From an uncultured Roseobacter sp. (GTDB lineage: Bacteria > Pseudomonadota > Alphaproteobacteria > Rhodobacterales > Rhodobacteraceae), in assembly GCF_947499265.1 (NCBI RefSeq), contig NZ_CANMNK010000004.1, forward strand, positions 124,001 through 188,000: a stretch of 64,000 nucleotides of DNA, read 5' to 3'. Under the pieces are notes generated by a model. That model worked only from the letters and a program-made list of their open reading frames with translations, was not told the origin of the DNA and did no database searches. Both the position numbers and the translations under genes were made by a program. This document shows, piece after piece, positions 17,465-26,638 of the stretch; positions within the stretch are counted from its first letter, which is position 1, and each line of letters opens with the position of its first letter.

Positions 17465-17859
17465 CCCGGCTCTGGAAAAATCAGGCATTCACAATTGCCC
17501 ATGCGGATGAGGGTAAGTTCGAAGGCGCAGGGCTGCGGGCTTTCTTTGAATATCGCGATCTGGGGATAAACGCGGCGACCAAAGGCGCCTATGGGGCGCA
17601 TGTCATCCGCGCCGTGCCGGGCATGGAAAGCCCTGCTGTCTGGCACAGCCACGATCTGGATTTTCAGATGGTCTATGTCACCCGCGGCTGGGTGGTCTAT
17701 GAGTATGAAGGCACGGGCGAGCACATTCTGCGTGCGGGATCCTGTGTGCTGCAGCCCCCCGGGATCAAGCATCGTGAAGTGCGCCATTCCGACGATCTGG
17801 AATTGCTGGAGGTAATCTCGCCCGCCGGTTTTGACACCCATGACGAGGCCGCGCCATGA
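17461..17859 (+). CDS. Cupin-domain protein
   Basis: The 132-residue protein has one cupin barrel: ESPAVWHSHDLDFQMVYVTRG carries a metal-binding H-x-H set and GEHILRAGSCVLQPPGIKH with HREVRHSDDLELLEV the second cupin motif. The reaction is unknown; small single-domain cupins act as isomerases, dioxygenases or sensors. The start at 17461 overlaps the RidA stop (ATGA), and its own stop overlaps the next start the same way, indicating tight translational coupling. Confidence 0.85.
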   Translation: MTRLWKNQAFTIAHADEGKFEGAGLRAFFEYRDLGINAATKGAYGAHVIRAVPGMESPAVWHSHDLDFQMVYVTRGWVVYEYEGTGEHILRAGSCVLQPPGIKHREVRHSDDLELLEVISPAGFDTHDEAAP

Positions 17860-18239
17860 GCCTGCTGGCCACCATCGCGTTTGCCACGCATATGGTGGCA
17901 TTGCCCGTGCTGGAGGTGCCGTCCGGCCAACCAATCGAGCTTTATGAGGTATTGATCGACGAGGTCGGCGCTGAAACATGGCTGCGGTTTCGTTTTCTGG
18001 CACCGGAGATTGCGCGTGACACCGGTACCGTCGATTTTGCGCAGGCTGAACCAGATCTGGAGCATTTGTGCGTGCAGGTGGCTTTGCCCTACCTGGCGGA
18101 ATTCAATCTCAGCCCGGAGATTGTGGCGGTGACCTTGCTGGACCGGCCTGTTGAATTCGGGGTCACCAATCCTGATGCCACGCAATTCATCGATCTTTTC
18201 CGGGTCACCTCCGGCGCTTGTGTCTGGGAGGGGTTTTAA
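17856..18239 (+). CDS. Conserved rhodobacteral protein (DUF6497-like), unknown function
   Basis: The 127-residue product begins with a hydrophobic stretch (LLATIAFATHMVALPVLEVPSG) and contains GAETWLRFRFLAPEIARD and QVALPYLAEFNLSPEIVAVTLLD. The paired pattern of LRFRFLAP and a later VVVTLMDRP-like segment recalls the DUF6497 group of Rhodobacterales. No enzymatic motif is visible. It is coupled to the cupin gene through ATGA and probably has the same expression as pccB. Confidence 0.7.
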   Translation: MSLLATIAFATHMVALPVLEVPSGQPIELYEVLIDEVGAETWLRFRFLAPEIARDTGTVDFAQAEPDLEHLCVQVALPYLAEFNLSPEIVAVTLLDRPVEFGVTNPDATQFIDLFRVTSGACVWEGF

Positions 18240-18453
18240 TGCCGGCTCATCACTTTTTGCGGCCAAGCGACTGGCGTACACGCCCTGCGGCATTGGCGTC
18301 ACAGAACGGCGGATTGGCGCCGCGCGCGTTTCCATTCGCAGCGCGGGCGCCTATGCTCCGCGCGGGATCGCCGCTCGGCGGGCTCACACAAAAAACAGAG
18401 ATCCGTTCAGGCCAGATGCTTCTGGCGGGCGGAAATTGTGACAGGAGATACAG

Positions 18454-18597
18454 ATGTCAAAGAGCATCAAATTGCTGGCGACACTGGGCTTTGTTGCCCT
18501 GGTGGCCGCTTGTGCAAACGAGCAGCAAGAAGAATTCGTTGTGGTCGATCCCGAGCCGATCTCGACCGAGCCGACCTATACCGGCAAATACAACTAA
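18454..18597 (+). CDS. Very small lipoprotein (47 residues)
   Basis: A short gene with ACAGGAGAT ahead of ATG at 18454. It encodes a lipoprotein signal, MSKSIKLLATLGFVALVAAC, with the lipobox cysteine at residue 20, followed by NEQQEEFVVVDPEPISTEPTYTGKYN split as a short acidic tail ending TGKYN. Such tiny lipoproteins with a T-G-K-Y end are recurrent in rhodobacteral genomes; their job is not known. The larger overlapping frame beginning at 18239 is not favoured. Confidence 0.75.
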   Translation: MSKSIKLLATLGFVALVAACANEQQEEFVVVDPEPISTEPTYTGKYN

Positions 18598-18663
18598 ACC
18601 TGTTACAGGGCGGGCTTTCGGGCCTGCCCTGACAGATGGCCGCCCGCTGCAAAGGGGGCTATC

Positions 18664-19011
18664 ATGTTGAAACACCGCGGTTTCCCGGGCCGCTTGCCGG
18701 GCACAGACTACCATTTCACCCTGCGCAGATTTAACCCACGTGGCGTGACGCCGCTGACGGAGCGTGCCCGTTTCAAGGATCGCAAACCTGCGGATCGCCG
18801 GGCGGATGCCGCCTTTTTCAAAGCCCTATGGGAGCATTTTGGCGCCGAACCCTTTGAACGCGGCAATCTGGACGCTGGCCGTTTGTCCTGGTTGTTCGGG
18901 CGGGAGGTGGTACCTGCGACCGATCCTTTTGATCCTGCTGATTATGAAGCCATTTTGAGGATCGACGAACGTGTCGCGCGGCAGTCCTTTCCTGAGGCAT
19001 TTGAACTATGA
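18664..19011 (+). CDS. Hypothetical protein (115 residues)
   Basis: An ATG at 18664 follows AAGGGGGCTATC. The soluble product is charged, rich in Arg, Phe and Asp (TDYHFTLRRFNPRGVTPLTE, KDRKPADRRADAAFFKALWE) with no recognised domain, signal peptide or membrane segment. It resembles conserved small rhodobacteral proteins often found beside pccA, but I cannot name a family. It lies between two small lipoprotein genes inside the pcc cluster. Confidence 0.65.
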   Translation: MLKHRGFPGRLPGTDYHFTLRRFNPRGVTPLTERARFKDRKPADRRADAAFFKALWEHFGAEPFERGNLDAGRLSWLFGREVVPATDPFDPADYEAILRIDERVARQSFPEAFEL

Positions 19012-19039
19012 TCGGCGCTTTTTTGCTTGTGACAACGCC

Positions 19040-19225
19040 AAACCGGCGGCAGATGGCTCATTCACACCGATGCGGGTTTAAAAGGGTAGATAGTTCAACC
19101 CCTGCGAGTAATGGTGCTCGGGTAGGCACTCGCGAATATCCCCGCAGTGTGTCTGCATACACTATTCGTACCCCTTCCCCTGGCGGGCAGTACGGCGGTT
19201 ATACGCCTAAACTGCCCGCCTTTTT
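19040..19225 (+). ncRNA. Candidate structured small RNA ending in a terminator
   Basis: The 298-base gap 19012-19309 has no convincing gene but several hairpins. GCGAG (19104-19108) pairs with CTCGC (19129-19133), with an inner GTGC/GCAC pair; GCAG/CTGC follows near 19144; and the stretch ends in the terminator at 19182-19225. This is the look of a small RNA or a long 3' element of the upstream gene. No known RNA family could be recognised, including 6S, SRP RNA and tmRNA. Confidence 0.3.
19182..19225 (+). terminator. Strong intrinsic terminator
   Basis: The perfect 10-bp stem GGCGGGCAGT (19182-19191) and ACTGCCCGCC (19211-19220) is followed by TTTTT. A smaller GGCG/CGCC hairpin sits in the loop. 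Confidence 0.85.
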
Positions 19226-19309
19226 CTTGGGCTGGTGGGGGCCTTCGGAACAAACCGGATCAACCCACGTTCTTCAGGTGTCAGCGGTGAACCTGAAAGG
19301 ACGTAGATC

Positions 19310-19513
19310 ATGCCTGTCAAAAAGTTACTTCTTACACTGGGAGCCTGTGCAAGCCTTGCTGCATGCGGCGCGACATTGGGTCAGCAAGCGGTCGGCGGAG
19401 CAGCCGTCGGCGCGGGCGCATCTGTGCTTACCGGCGGCAGCGTGCTCAGCGGCGCGGCCCTCGGTGCAGGGGCAAACGTGCTTGCCTGCCAAACTGACCT
19501 CGCGGATTGCTAA
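19310..19513 (+). CDS. Glycine-rich small lipoprotein
   Basis: The 67-residue protein has a lipoprotein signal (KKLLLTLGACASLAAC, lipobox SLAAC with Cys at residue 19) followed by a Gly/Ala-rich stretch with a repeated GAA-x-GAGA pattern (GGAAVGAGASVLTGGSVLSG), like glycine-zipper lipoproteins, and ends CQTDLADC with two more cysteines. It likely sits in the outer membrane. GAAAGGACG precedes the ATG. It is flanked by terminators on both sides, so it is transcribed on its own. Confidence 0.8.
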   Translation: MPVKKLLLTLGACASLAACGATLGQQAVGGAAVGAGASVLTGGSVLSGAALGAGANVLACQTDLADC

Positions 19514-19580
19514 CCGCGCCCAAAGCACATGGGCGCCTTGTGCCCAGACGGTGCATCCTCCCGGATATATCTACAAACCT

Positions 19581-19613
19581 CCCGCACAGCGATGGCTGTT
19601 GCGGGGGTTTTGT
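19581..19613 (+). terminator. Intrinsic terminator after the glycine-rich lipoprotein
   Basis: CCCGCACAGC (19581-19590) pairs with GCTGTTGCGGG (19595-19605, one bulged T) around a GATG loop and runs into a TTTTGTTTT tract. Confidence 0.8.
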
Positions 19614-19656
19614 TTTGGAACCCAATCAGATTCCCTGAAAGTCAAAAGGACATCCC

Positions 19657-21657
19657 ATGTTTAACAAGATCCTGGTCGCCAACCGGGGCGAAATCGCCTG
19701 CCGTGTCATCAAGACTGCCCGGAAGATGGGAATTAAAACCGTTGCGATCTATTCGGACGCCGACAAACAGGCGCTGCATGTGCAAATGGCAGATGAGGCC
19801 GTACACATCGGGCCACCACCAGCCAACCAGTCCTACATCGTGATTGATAACGTCATGGCGGCGATCAAGTCCTCAGGGGCCGAGGCTGTCCATCCCGGAT
19901 ATGGCTTTCTGTCTGAGAACGCGAAATTTGCAGAGGCGCTTGCGCAGGCTGGTGTTGCCTTTGTCGGCCCGCCCAAGGGTGCGATCGAAAAGATGGGGGA
20001 CAAGATCACCTCCAAGAAAATCGCGCAGGAGGCGGGTGTCAGCACGGTGCCGGGATATATGGGGCTGATCGAGGACGCGGATGAAGCCGTGAAGATTTCC
20101 AATGAAATCGGATATCCGGTGATGCTCAAGGCCTCCGCTGGCGGTGGCGGCAAGGGCATGCGGATTGCCTGGAACGATGAGGAAGCGCGCGAAGGTTTCC
20201 AGTCCTCCAAGAACGAGGCGGCGAATTCCTTTGGCGATGATCGTATTTTCATTGAGAAATTCGTCACTCAGCCGCGGCACATTGAAATCCAGGTGCTGTG
20301 TGATGCGCATGGCAATGGAATCTATCTGGGGGAACGTGAGTGTTCGATCCAGCGCCGGAACCAGAAGGTGGTCGAAGAAGCGCCGAGCCCGTTTCTGGAT
20401 GAGGCGACTCGCAAGGCAATGGGTGAACAGGCGGTCGCGCTGGCACAGGCCGTGGGCTACACCTCTGCCGGTACGGTCGAATTCATCGTCGATGGCGAAA
20501 AGAATTTCTATTTCCTCGAAATGAACACGCGGCTGCAGGTGGAGCATCCGGTGACCGAACTGATCACCGGCGTTGATCTCGTGGAACAGATGATCCGCGT
20601 TGCCAATGGCGAGGCGCTGACCCTCGAACAGGCGGATGTGAAACTGAACGGCTGGGCGATTGAAAACCGGCTCTATGCCGAAGACCCATACCGTGGGTTC
20701 CTGCCTTCCATTGGCCGCCTGACCCGGTACCGCCCCCCCGCCGAGGTCGCCGAGGCCAGCCATGTGGTGCGCAACGACACCGGCGTTTACGAGGGCGGCG
20801 AGATCAGCATGTATTACGACCCGATGATCGCCAAGCTCTGCACCTGGGCGCCGACGCGGGGCGAAGCGATCGAACGGATGCGGGTGGCGCTGGACAGCTT
20901 CGAGGTGGAGGGGATCGGGCACAACCTGCCATTCCTCTCGGCGGTCATGGATCACCCCAAATTTGTTTCGGGCGACATGACAACGGCCTTCATCGCCGAG
21001 GAATACCCCGACGGGTTCGAGGGCGTGACCCTGGTGGAAGGTGAGCTGCACCGGATTGCGGCGGCCTGTGCGGCAATGCACCGGGTTGCTGAAATTCGCC
21101 GCGCGCGGGTGTCGGGCCGCATGGACAACCACGAACGCAAAGTTGGCAGCGATTGGAATGTACGCCTGCAGGGGCAATCCTATGACGTCTGCATCGATGC
21201 GGATCAGGAGGGCTCGACCGTGCGGTTCGAGGATGGCCCGGAATTGCGCGTCAGCGGCGCCTGGACACCGGGCGACCAATTAGCAGAGATGACGGTGGCC
21301 GATGCGCCATTGGTTTTGAAAGTGGGAAAGGTCAGCGGCGGGTTTCGCATCAGAACGCGCGGGGCCGACCTGAAAGTGCATGTGCGCACGCCGCTTCAGG
21401 CGGAACTGGCGCGCAAAATGCCCGAAAAACTGCCCCCCGATACCTCGAAAATGCTGCTCTGCCCAATGCCTGGCCTGGTTGTGAAACTGGACGTGGCCGT
21501 GGGCGACGAGGTGCAGGACGGGCAGGCGCTCTGCACAATCGAGGCGATGAAGATGGAGAACATCCTGCGCGCCGAGCGCAAGGGCGTTGTGTCCAAGATC
21601 AACGCTGCCGCGGGCGATAGCCTGGCCGTGGACGATGTCATCATGGAGTTCGAATGA
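19657..21657 (+). CDS. pccA: Propionyl-CoA carboxylase alpha subunit (biotin carboxylase + biotin carrier)
   Basis: The 666-residue protein carboxylates its own biotin using ATP and bicarbonate. The biotin carboxylase part starts FNKILVANRGEIACRVI, has the ATP-grasp glycine loop KASAGGGGKGMRIAW near residue 165 and the EMNTRLQVEHPVTE block. A BT/PCC linker region follows, and the biotinyl domain at the C-terminus carries AMKMEN with the biotin Lys at residue 632. The MNTRLQVEH and ENRLYAEDP patterns are the propionyl-CoA type. AAAAGGACATCCC precedes the ATG. It works with PccB, encoded 2.6 kb upstream. Confidence 0.95.
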   Translation: MFNKILVANRGEIACRVIKTARKMGIKTVAIYSDADKQALHVQMADEAVHIGPPPANQSYIVIDNVMAAIKSSGAEAVHPGYGFLSENAKFAEALAQAGVAFVGPPKGAIEKMGDKITSKKIAQEAGVSTVPGYMGLIEDADEAVKISNEIGYPVMLKASAGGGGKGMRIAWNDEEAREGFQSSKNEAANSFGDDRIFIEKFVTQPRHIEIQVLCDAHGNGIYLGERECSIQRRNQKVVEEAPSPFLDEATRKAMGEQAVALAQAVGYTSAGTVEFIVDGEKNFYFLEMNTRLQVEHPVTELITGVDLVEQMIRVANGEALTLEQADVKLNGWAIENRLYAEDPYRGFLPSIGRLTRYRPPAEVAEASHVVRNDTGVYEGGEISMYYDPMIAKLCTWAPTRGEAIERMRVALDSFEVEGIGHNLPFLSAVMDHPKFVSGDMTTAFIAEEYPDGFEGVTLVEGELHRIAAACAAMHRVAEIRRARVSGRMDNHERKVGSDWNVRLQGQSYDVCIDADQEGSTVRFEDGPELRVSGAWTPGDQLAEMTVADAPLVLKVGKVSGGFRIRTRGADLKVHVRTPLQAELARKMPEKLPPDTSKMLLCPMPGLVVKLDVAVGDEVQDGQALCTIEAMKMENILRAERKGVVSKINAAAGDSLAVDDVIMEFE

Positions 21658-21696
21658 TCCGATGATCAGGCGTGAATGCGATACCCCAGGGCAGGA

Positions 21697-22152
21697 TCAG
21701 CGCGTGATGGCGCGTTCTTTCTGTTCGCGGATTTCGCGTTGGCGCATTGGCATCTTGTCAATGCTGCGGGTGATCTCGCGCACGTCCCAGGGGAAAGGTT
21801 TGCGCAGTTTGACCTCACCGTCCTTGCCAAGAATGACAAGCATGAATTCGCGTGGGCGCAATCTGCGCCGCAAATCGGATTGCGCGTCAGGGTCGGTATC
21901 GGTGATCACAACCACGTCGCGTTCCAGCAATTCGCCGGGACGCTCCTCCAGCAATCGCATCTGTTCGATGAAGGCAGGGTTGTTTTCACTGTCGGAAAAA
22001 ACAACGATGGGGCGATTTTTCCACTTAAATTGGTTCAAATCCACCTCTTCCATCGTCGTAAACAGTGTTTTCGGGGGCTCTGCCTCGGCTGTCTGCGCTG
22101 CCGTACCGGTCGCAAAAAAGCACGCTAAAACAAGGGGTAATATCGGTTTCAT
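21697..22152 (-). CDS. Secreted DUF4174-like protein
   Basis: The 151-residue product has a signal peptide (KPILPLVLACFFATGTAAQ, cleavage near residue 20) and a thioredoxin-like strand order: FKWKNRPIVVFSDSENNPAF, LLERDVVVITDTDP and FMLVILGKDGEVKLRKPFPW. The segment GKDGEVKLR-x-P-F-x-W with a following ITRSIDKMPMRQ is the DUF4174 signature. There is no CxxC, so it is unlikely to be a redox thioredoxin. It would act in the periplasm. AGGAGA precedes the ATG at 22152. It is convergent with pccA, 39 bases apart. Confidence 0.8.
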   Translation of the reverse strand: MKPILPLVLACFFATGTAAQTAEAEPPKTLFTTMEEVDLNQFKWKNRPIVVFSDSENNPAFIEQMRLLEERPGELLERDVVVITDTDPDAQSDLRRRLRPREFMLVILGKDGEVKLRKPFPWDVREITRSIDKMPMRQREIREQKERAITR

Positions 22153-22317
22153 CGTATCTCCTGTTACGACCAATATAGGGCTGCGTGCAGGATATGCGAT
22201 GGGTAATACACGCAAATTTACCATTAAATCTGCGGCAAGGGATTGCGTGTAATGATGACGCTCACCCCAACCTTCGGACCGGCAGGGGCGGTCGTTAAAC
22301 ATTGGGTCACGCGCGTC

Positions 22318-23259
22318 ATGGACGTTATTCTTCACGTAGGTGCACATCGCACCGGGACAAAGACATTTCAGGATTACATGCATCGCCATGCCGAACCCTT
22401 GGCAGAGGCGGGTATCGGTTATTGGGGCCCGGGTCGCACGCGGCGCGGGTTGTTCGCGGGCATCGTGCCAAAACCCGAGGTGGCCAAGGGACGGGATCTG
22501 CGGCGGCGCGCCGAGGGGCGGGTGCAATTGCAGCTCACGGCGGCCCGCGCGCGCGGGCTCAAGACGCTGGTGGTGAGTGACGAGAGCATGATCGGTTCCG
22601 TGCGCGACAACATCAGCGCGGGCAGTCTTTATGCCGGGATTGGCGAGCGTATGGCCCGCTTTGCACGCGCCTTCGAGGGGCAGGTGACAACGTTAATGTT
22701 CAGCCCGCGCAGCCTTGAGCTCTACTGGAGTTCCGCGCTGTCTTATGGCGTGGCGCGTGGACACGCGGTACCGGAACGGGACAAGTTGCGCAGCATTGCC
22801 TACGCGCGCCGTGGCTGGCGCGACGTGATCACCGATCTGGGATGTGCGGTACCTGACGCAGACATCAAGGTGCTGCCGTTTGAATACTACGCGGGTCGAC
22901 CTGAAGTGCTGCTGGAACGCGGTGCGGGGGTCGAGGCGCCCAGAGACAGTGATCGCGCGTGGTTGAACCGGACGCCCACCTTGCCGGAATTGCGCCGTGT
23001 TCTGGCGGATCGTGGCACGTTAGGCGCGGTCTTGCCCTTTGGCATGGAACGCTGGAACCCCTTTACCCCCGATGAACACGCCGCCCTGCGCGAAACATAT
23101 GCAGACGACATGATGTGGCTCACCGCCGGTGCAGACGGCATCGCCACACTGACAGAGGATCACGCCCGGACAAGAGCAGGACAAATCCTGCCAGCCGGTG
23201 CACAGACGGAAGGACATGGAGATGAGCACGAAGAAAGACAAGTGGCGCGACCTGGCTGA
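22318..23259 (+). CDS. Sulfotransferase-like P-loop protein
   Basis: From the ATG at 22318 the protein begins [20 protein letters not shown], where H-R-T-G-T-K-T is the PAPS-binding 5'-PSB loop of the sulfotransferase fold at residues 9-17. Later parts ([24 protein letters not shown]) match the 3'-PB region. The 313-residue length is normal. The substrate is unknown, perhaps a glycan or lipid. Its end overlaps the methylmalonyl-CoA mutase start by 38 bases in another frame, so the two are probably co-transcribed, though a metabolic link is not obvious. Confidence 0.7.
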   Translation: MDVILHVGAHRTGTKTFQDYMHRHAEPLAEAGIGYWGPGRTRRGLFAGIVPKPEVAKGRDLRRRAEGRVQLQLTAARARGLKTLVVSDESMIGSVRDNISAGSLYAGIGERMARFARAFEGQVTTLMFSPRSLELYWSSALSYGVARGHAVPERDKLRSIAYARRGWRDVITDLGCAVPDADIKVLPFEYYAGRPEVLLERGAGVEAPRDSDRAWLNRTPTLPELRRVLADRGTLGAVLPFGMERWNPFTPDEHAALRETYADDMMWLTAGADGIATLTEDHARTRAGQILPAGAQTEGHGDEHEERQVARPG

Positions 23260-25351
23260 GGCCGAGTTGCGCGGCAAGCCTTTGCAGGACCTGACATGGC
23301 AGACCCTTGAGGGGATTGCGGTGCAACCGCTTTACACGGCGGAGGATGTGGCAGGCCTTGACCATCTTGGTACGATTCCGGGCGAGGCCCCCTACACCCG
23401 GGGTGTCAAAGCGACCATGTATGCCGGTCGCCCCTGGACCATTCGTCAATACGCAGGCTTTTCTACCGCCGAAGAAAGCAATGCGTTTTACCGCCGGGCG
23501 CTTGCGGCCGGACAACAGGGGGTTTCCGTTGCCTTCGATCTGGCCACCCACCGGGGATACGACAGCGATCATCCCCGTGTGGAGGGTGATGTCGGCAAGG
23601 CCGGCGTTGCCATCGACAGCGTCGAGGATATGAAAATCCTCTTTGACGGCATTCCTCTGGATAAAGTATCCGTCTCCATGACGATGAACGGCGCGGTGAT
23701 CCCGATCCTTGCGAATTTCATCGTGACAGGAGAAGAGCAGGGGCACGATAAATCGGTGCTTTCGGGCACGATCCAGAACGACATCCTCAAGGAATTCATG
23801 GTGCGCAACACCTATGTCTACCCGCCGGAGCCGTCGATGCGGATCATCGCGGACATCATCGAATACACCTCCGATCACATGCCGAAATTCAATTCGATCT
23901 CAATCTCCGGCTATCACATGCAGGAAGCGGGCGCGAACCTGGTGCAGGAGCTGGCCTTTACCTTGGCCGATGGGCGCGAATACGTGCGGGCCGCCATCGC
24001 GCGCGGTATGGATGTGGATAAATTCGCCGGGCGGCTGTCGTTCTTCTTTGCCATCGGCATGAATTTTTTCATGGAAGCGGCCAAGCTGCGCGCGGCACGG
24101 CTGCTTTGGAGCCGGATCATGGAGGAGTTCGAGCCGAAGAACCCCAAATCCTCGATGCTGCGCACCCATTGCCAGACCTCCGGCGTCAGCCTGCAGGAGC
24201 AGGACCCTTACAACAATGTGATCCGCACGGCCTACGAGGCGATGAGCGCGGTTCTGGGCGGCACCCAGTCGTTGCACACCAATGCCCTGGATGAGGCGAT
24301 TGCGCTGCCCACGGAAAATTCCAGCCGCATCGCGCGGAATACGCAGCTGATTTTGCAGGAAGAAACCGGGGTGACCAATGTGGTCGATCCATTGGCTGGG
24401 TCTTACTACGTGGAAAAGCTGACCGCGGATCTGGCCGATGCCGCTTGGAAGCTCATCGAAGAGGTTGAAGAGATGGGCGGCATGACCAAGGCGGTGGCCT
24501 CAGGCATGCCAAAACTGCGGATCGAAGAGGCAGCAGCGATGCGCCAGGCGGGGATCGACCGCGGCACCGAGGTGATTGTTGGGGTCAATAAATACCGGCG
24601 CGACAGCGAAGATCCGATCGACATTCTCGACATCGACAATGCCGCCGTCCGGGGCAGCCAGATCGCACGATTGGACAAAATCCGGGCGACACGAGATGAG
24701 GCCGCGTGTGAGGCGGCCTTGGCGGCGCTGTCCAAATGCGCGGCAGAGGACGGCAATTTGCTGGCGGCTGCGGTAGAGGCGGCGCGCGCGCGTGCGACAG
24801 TTGGAGAGATCAGTATGGCAATGGAAAAAGCCTTTGGCCGCCACCGTGCGGAAGTCAAAACGCTCGCCGGTGTCTATGGCGCCGCCTATGAGGGCGACGA
24901 AGGGTTTGCGACCATTCAAAAATCCGTCGAAGCCTTTGCCGAGGAAGAAGGCCGCAGGCCCCGTATGCTGGTCGTGAAAATGGGCCAGGATGGGCACGAC
25001 CGGGGCGCCAAGGTGATCGCAACCGCCTTCGCCGATATCGGGTTCGATGTGGATGTCGGGCCTTTGTTCCAGACCCCGGCAGAAGCGGCTCAGGATGCCG
25101 TCGATAACGACGTGCATGTGATCGGCATCAGTTCGCAGGCCGCAGGGCATAAAACGCTGGCCCCGCAGCTTGTTCAGGCGCTGAAAGACGCCGGTGCTGA
25201 AGATATTCTGGTGATTTGCGGTGGGGTGATCCCCCAGCAGGATTACCAGTTTCTCTACGATGCCGGGGTGAAGGCGATCTTTGGCCCAGGGACAAACATT
25301 CCGAAAGCGGCCCAGGACATTCTCAAACTCATCTCTGCTGCACGGTCCTGA
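23222..25351 (+). CDS. scpA: Methylmalonyl-CoA mutase (B12-dependent)
   Basis: The 709-residue enzyme converts methylmalonyl-CoA to succinyl-CoA, the last step of propionate entry into the TCA cycle. The N-terminal barrel shows [20 protein letters not shown], the [13 protein letters not shown] block and [12 protein letters not shown]; the C-terminal cobalamin domain has [13 protein letters not shown] with the B12-binding His at residue 592. Length equals the usual large-subunit type that carries both domains. I choose ATG 23222 because GGAAGG lies eight bases before it; 23216 is an alternative. The methylmalonyl-CoA epimerase gene is not obvious in this window. Confidence 0.95.
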   Translation: MSTKKDKWRDLAEAELRGKPLQDLTWQTLEGIAVQPLYTAEDVAGLDHLGTIPGEAPYTRGVKATMYAGRPWTIRQYAGFSTAEESNAFYRRALAAGQQGVSVAFDLATHRGYDSDHPRVEGDVGKAGVAIDSVEDMKILFDGIPLDKVSVSMTMNGAVIPILANFIVTGEEQGHDKSVLSGTIQNDILKEFMVRNTYVYPPEPSMRIIADIIEYTSDHMPKFNSISISGYHMQEAGANLVQELAFTLADGREYVRAAIARGMDVDKFAGRLSFFFAIGMNFFMEAAKLRAARLLWSRIMEEFEPKNPKSSMLRTHCQTSGVSLQEQDPYNNVIRTAYEAMSAVLGGTQSLHTNALDEAIALPTENSSRIARNTQLILQEETGVTNVVDPLAGSYYVEKLTADLADAAWKLIEEVEEMGGMTKAVASGMPKLRIEEAAAMRQAGIDRGTEVIVGVNKYRRDSEDPIDILDIDNAAVRGSQIARLDKIRATRDEAACEAALAALSKCAAEDGNLLAAAVEAARARATVGEISMAMEKAFGRHRAEVKTLAGVYGAAYEGDEGFATIQKSVEAFAEEEGRRPRMLVVKMGQDGHDRGAKVIATAFADIGFDVDVGPLFQTPAEAAQDAVDNDVHVIGISSQAAGHKTLAPQLVQALKDAGAEDILVICGGVIPQQDYQFLYDAGVKAIFGPGTNIPKAAQDILKLISAARS

Positions 25352-25499
25352 CCGAGCCCGCTCGCGGGGGTAGCTATTTCGAATTTGGTCGATCTTCTGT
25401 CTTGCGCATGCTTGGGTTTGCGGCGCATGTTTGCGCCATCAGGCTTGCAATGCTGCGGCTGCGCCTGATCGCATTCATAGTTGAAAAGAGAAGAATATC

Positions 25500-26111
25500 G
25501 TGGACTTTGATCACATTGCGATAGCCGGTGAAACACTGGAAGAGGCGAGAGAGCATGCTGAAGCTGCACTGGGGATGAGCCTCCAACCGGGAGGTCAGCA
25601 TGATGTCTTTTCAACCCATAACGCGCTCCTGGGTCTGGAGGATGGCCTCTACCTAGAGGCGATTGCGATCGACCCTGATGCGCCGACGCCCTCTCGTGCG
25701 CGCTGGTTCGATCTGGACCGTTTTGTGGGTCCCGCCCGCCTGACAAACTGGATTTGCCGATCTGACAACATGTTGGAGGAGCTGGAGAAACTACCGGATC
25801 AGATGGGAAATCCTGTGGCTTTGCAACGTGGCGACTTGCAATGGCGCATGTCTGTGCCGGATGATGGCATTCTGCCCTTCGACAATTGCGCGCCGGCGCT
25901 CATTCAGTGGGACACGTCGCTGCATCCCGCTAAGATGCTGCCCGCTTCAGGCGTGCGCCTGCGCCGCTTGACCGTTCAGCACCCCGATGCGGAGGCGATC
26001 AACAACCTCTTTGCTCCGATGTTGCAAGACGACCGGGTGTCATATGAAACCGGGGAAAAAGGTCTGGTCGCAGAATTTGACACGCCCCATGGCGTGCGCC
26101 TGATTGCGTGA
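25500..26111 (+). CDS. VOC (glyoxalase-like) domain protein
   Basis: The 203-residue product starts at a GTG with MDFDHIAIAGETLEEAREHA, the first strand and helix of a glyoxalase-like (VOC, PF13468-type) domain, and continues with THNALLGLEDGLYLEAIAID, where the metal-binding His and Glu would lie. A second module is suggested by RLRRLTVQHPDAEAINNLF. The reaction is unknown; methylmalonyl-CoA epimerase also belongs to the VOC superfamily but is shorter and this sequence does not look like it. It overlaps the next gene by GTGA. Confidence 0.8.
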   Translation: MDFDHIAIAGETLEEAREHAEAALGMSLQPGGQHDVFSTHNALLGLEDGLYLEAIAIDPDAPTPSRARWFDLDRFVGPARLTNWICRSDNMLEELEKLPDQMGNPVALQRGDLQWRMSVPDDGILPFDNCAPALIQWDTSLHPAKMLPASGVRLRRLTVQHPDAEAINNLFAPMLQDDRVSYETGEKGLVAEFDTPHGVRLIA

Positions 26112-26587
26112 AGGTTCGGGCGGCAATTCCGGAGGACGCTGCCGTCGTGGCGGCGCTTTGGAACGTCATGATCCGGGAGACGCTCTCAACCTTCACAACG
26201 GTCGAAAAATCCCGCGCCGAGGTTCAGGCGTTGATCGAGACCAGAGCGGCGACCTCATTTGTTGCTGAAAAGGCGGGGCAATTCGCCGGTTTTGCAACAT
26301 TTGGCCCGTTCCGTTCCGGTCCCGGCTATATCGCGACGGTGGAGCACACCGTGCTGGTGGATGCGCGTCAGCAGGGCGCGGGTGTCGGGCGGATGTTGAT
26401 GGCAGGGCTTGAGGCGGCTGCGCGCCAGTTTGGGTGTCACGTGATGGTTGCCGGGATCAGCAATACCAACACGGGCGCGCAAAAGTTTCATAAACGTCTC
26501 GGTTTCACCGAAGTCGGCCGGATGCCGCAAGTCGGTCAGAAGGCCGGGCAATGGCTCGATCTTGTTTTGATGCAGAAAATTCTCTGA
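26108..26587 (+). CDS. GNAT acetyltransferase (phosphinothricin-acetyltransferase-like)
   Basis: The 159-residue protein has the GNAT acetyl-CoA loop QQGAGVGRMLMAGLEAAA (Q/R-x-x-G-x-G/A) near residues 94-111 and the C-terminal NTGAQKFHKRLGFTEVGRM, together typical of PAT-like N-acetyltransferases such as those acting on methionine sulfone. It begins with GTG overlapping the VOC stop (GTGA). The natural substrate is not certain. The protein is cytoplasmic. Confidence 0.85.
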   Translation: MKVRAAIPEDAAVVAALWNVMIRETLSTFTTVEKSRAEVQALIETRAATSFVAEKAGQFAGFATFGPFRSGPGYIATVEHTVLVDARQQGAGVGRMLMAGLEAAARQFGCHVMVAGISNTNTGAQKFHKRLGFTEVGRMPQVGQKAGQWLDLVLMQKIL

Positions 26588-26638
26588 CGCGACGCTTCGC
26601 CACCTGACATGCTGCGGGGTAACGGGTATGGTCGCCCC

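Noticed and set aside
18239-18670. Frame starting with ATG overlapping the DUF6497-like stop
   Set aside because: It overlaps the small lipoprotein with its strong ribosome site and signal, and its own product is Arg/Pro/Ser-rich without a domain.
19873-21279. Minus-strand frame of 468 residues
   Set aside because: Shadow of pccA; typical high-GC mirror frame with no family features.
25500-26111. VOC protein as methylmalonyl-CoA epimerase
   Set aside because: Although next to the mutase, it is too long and lacks the epimerase pattern I would expect.
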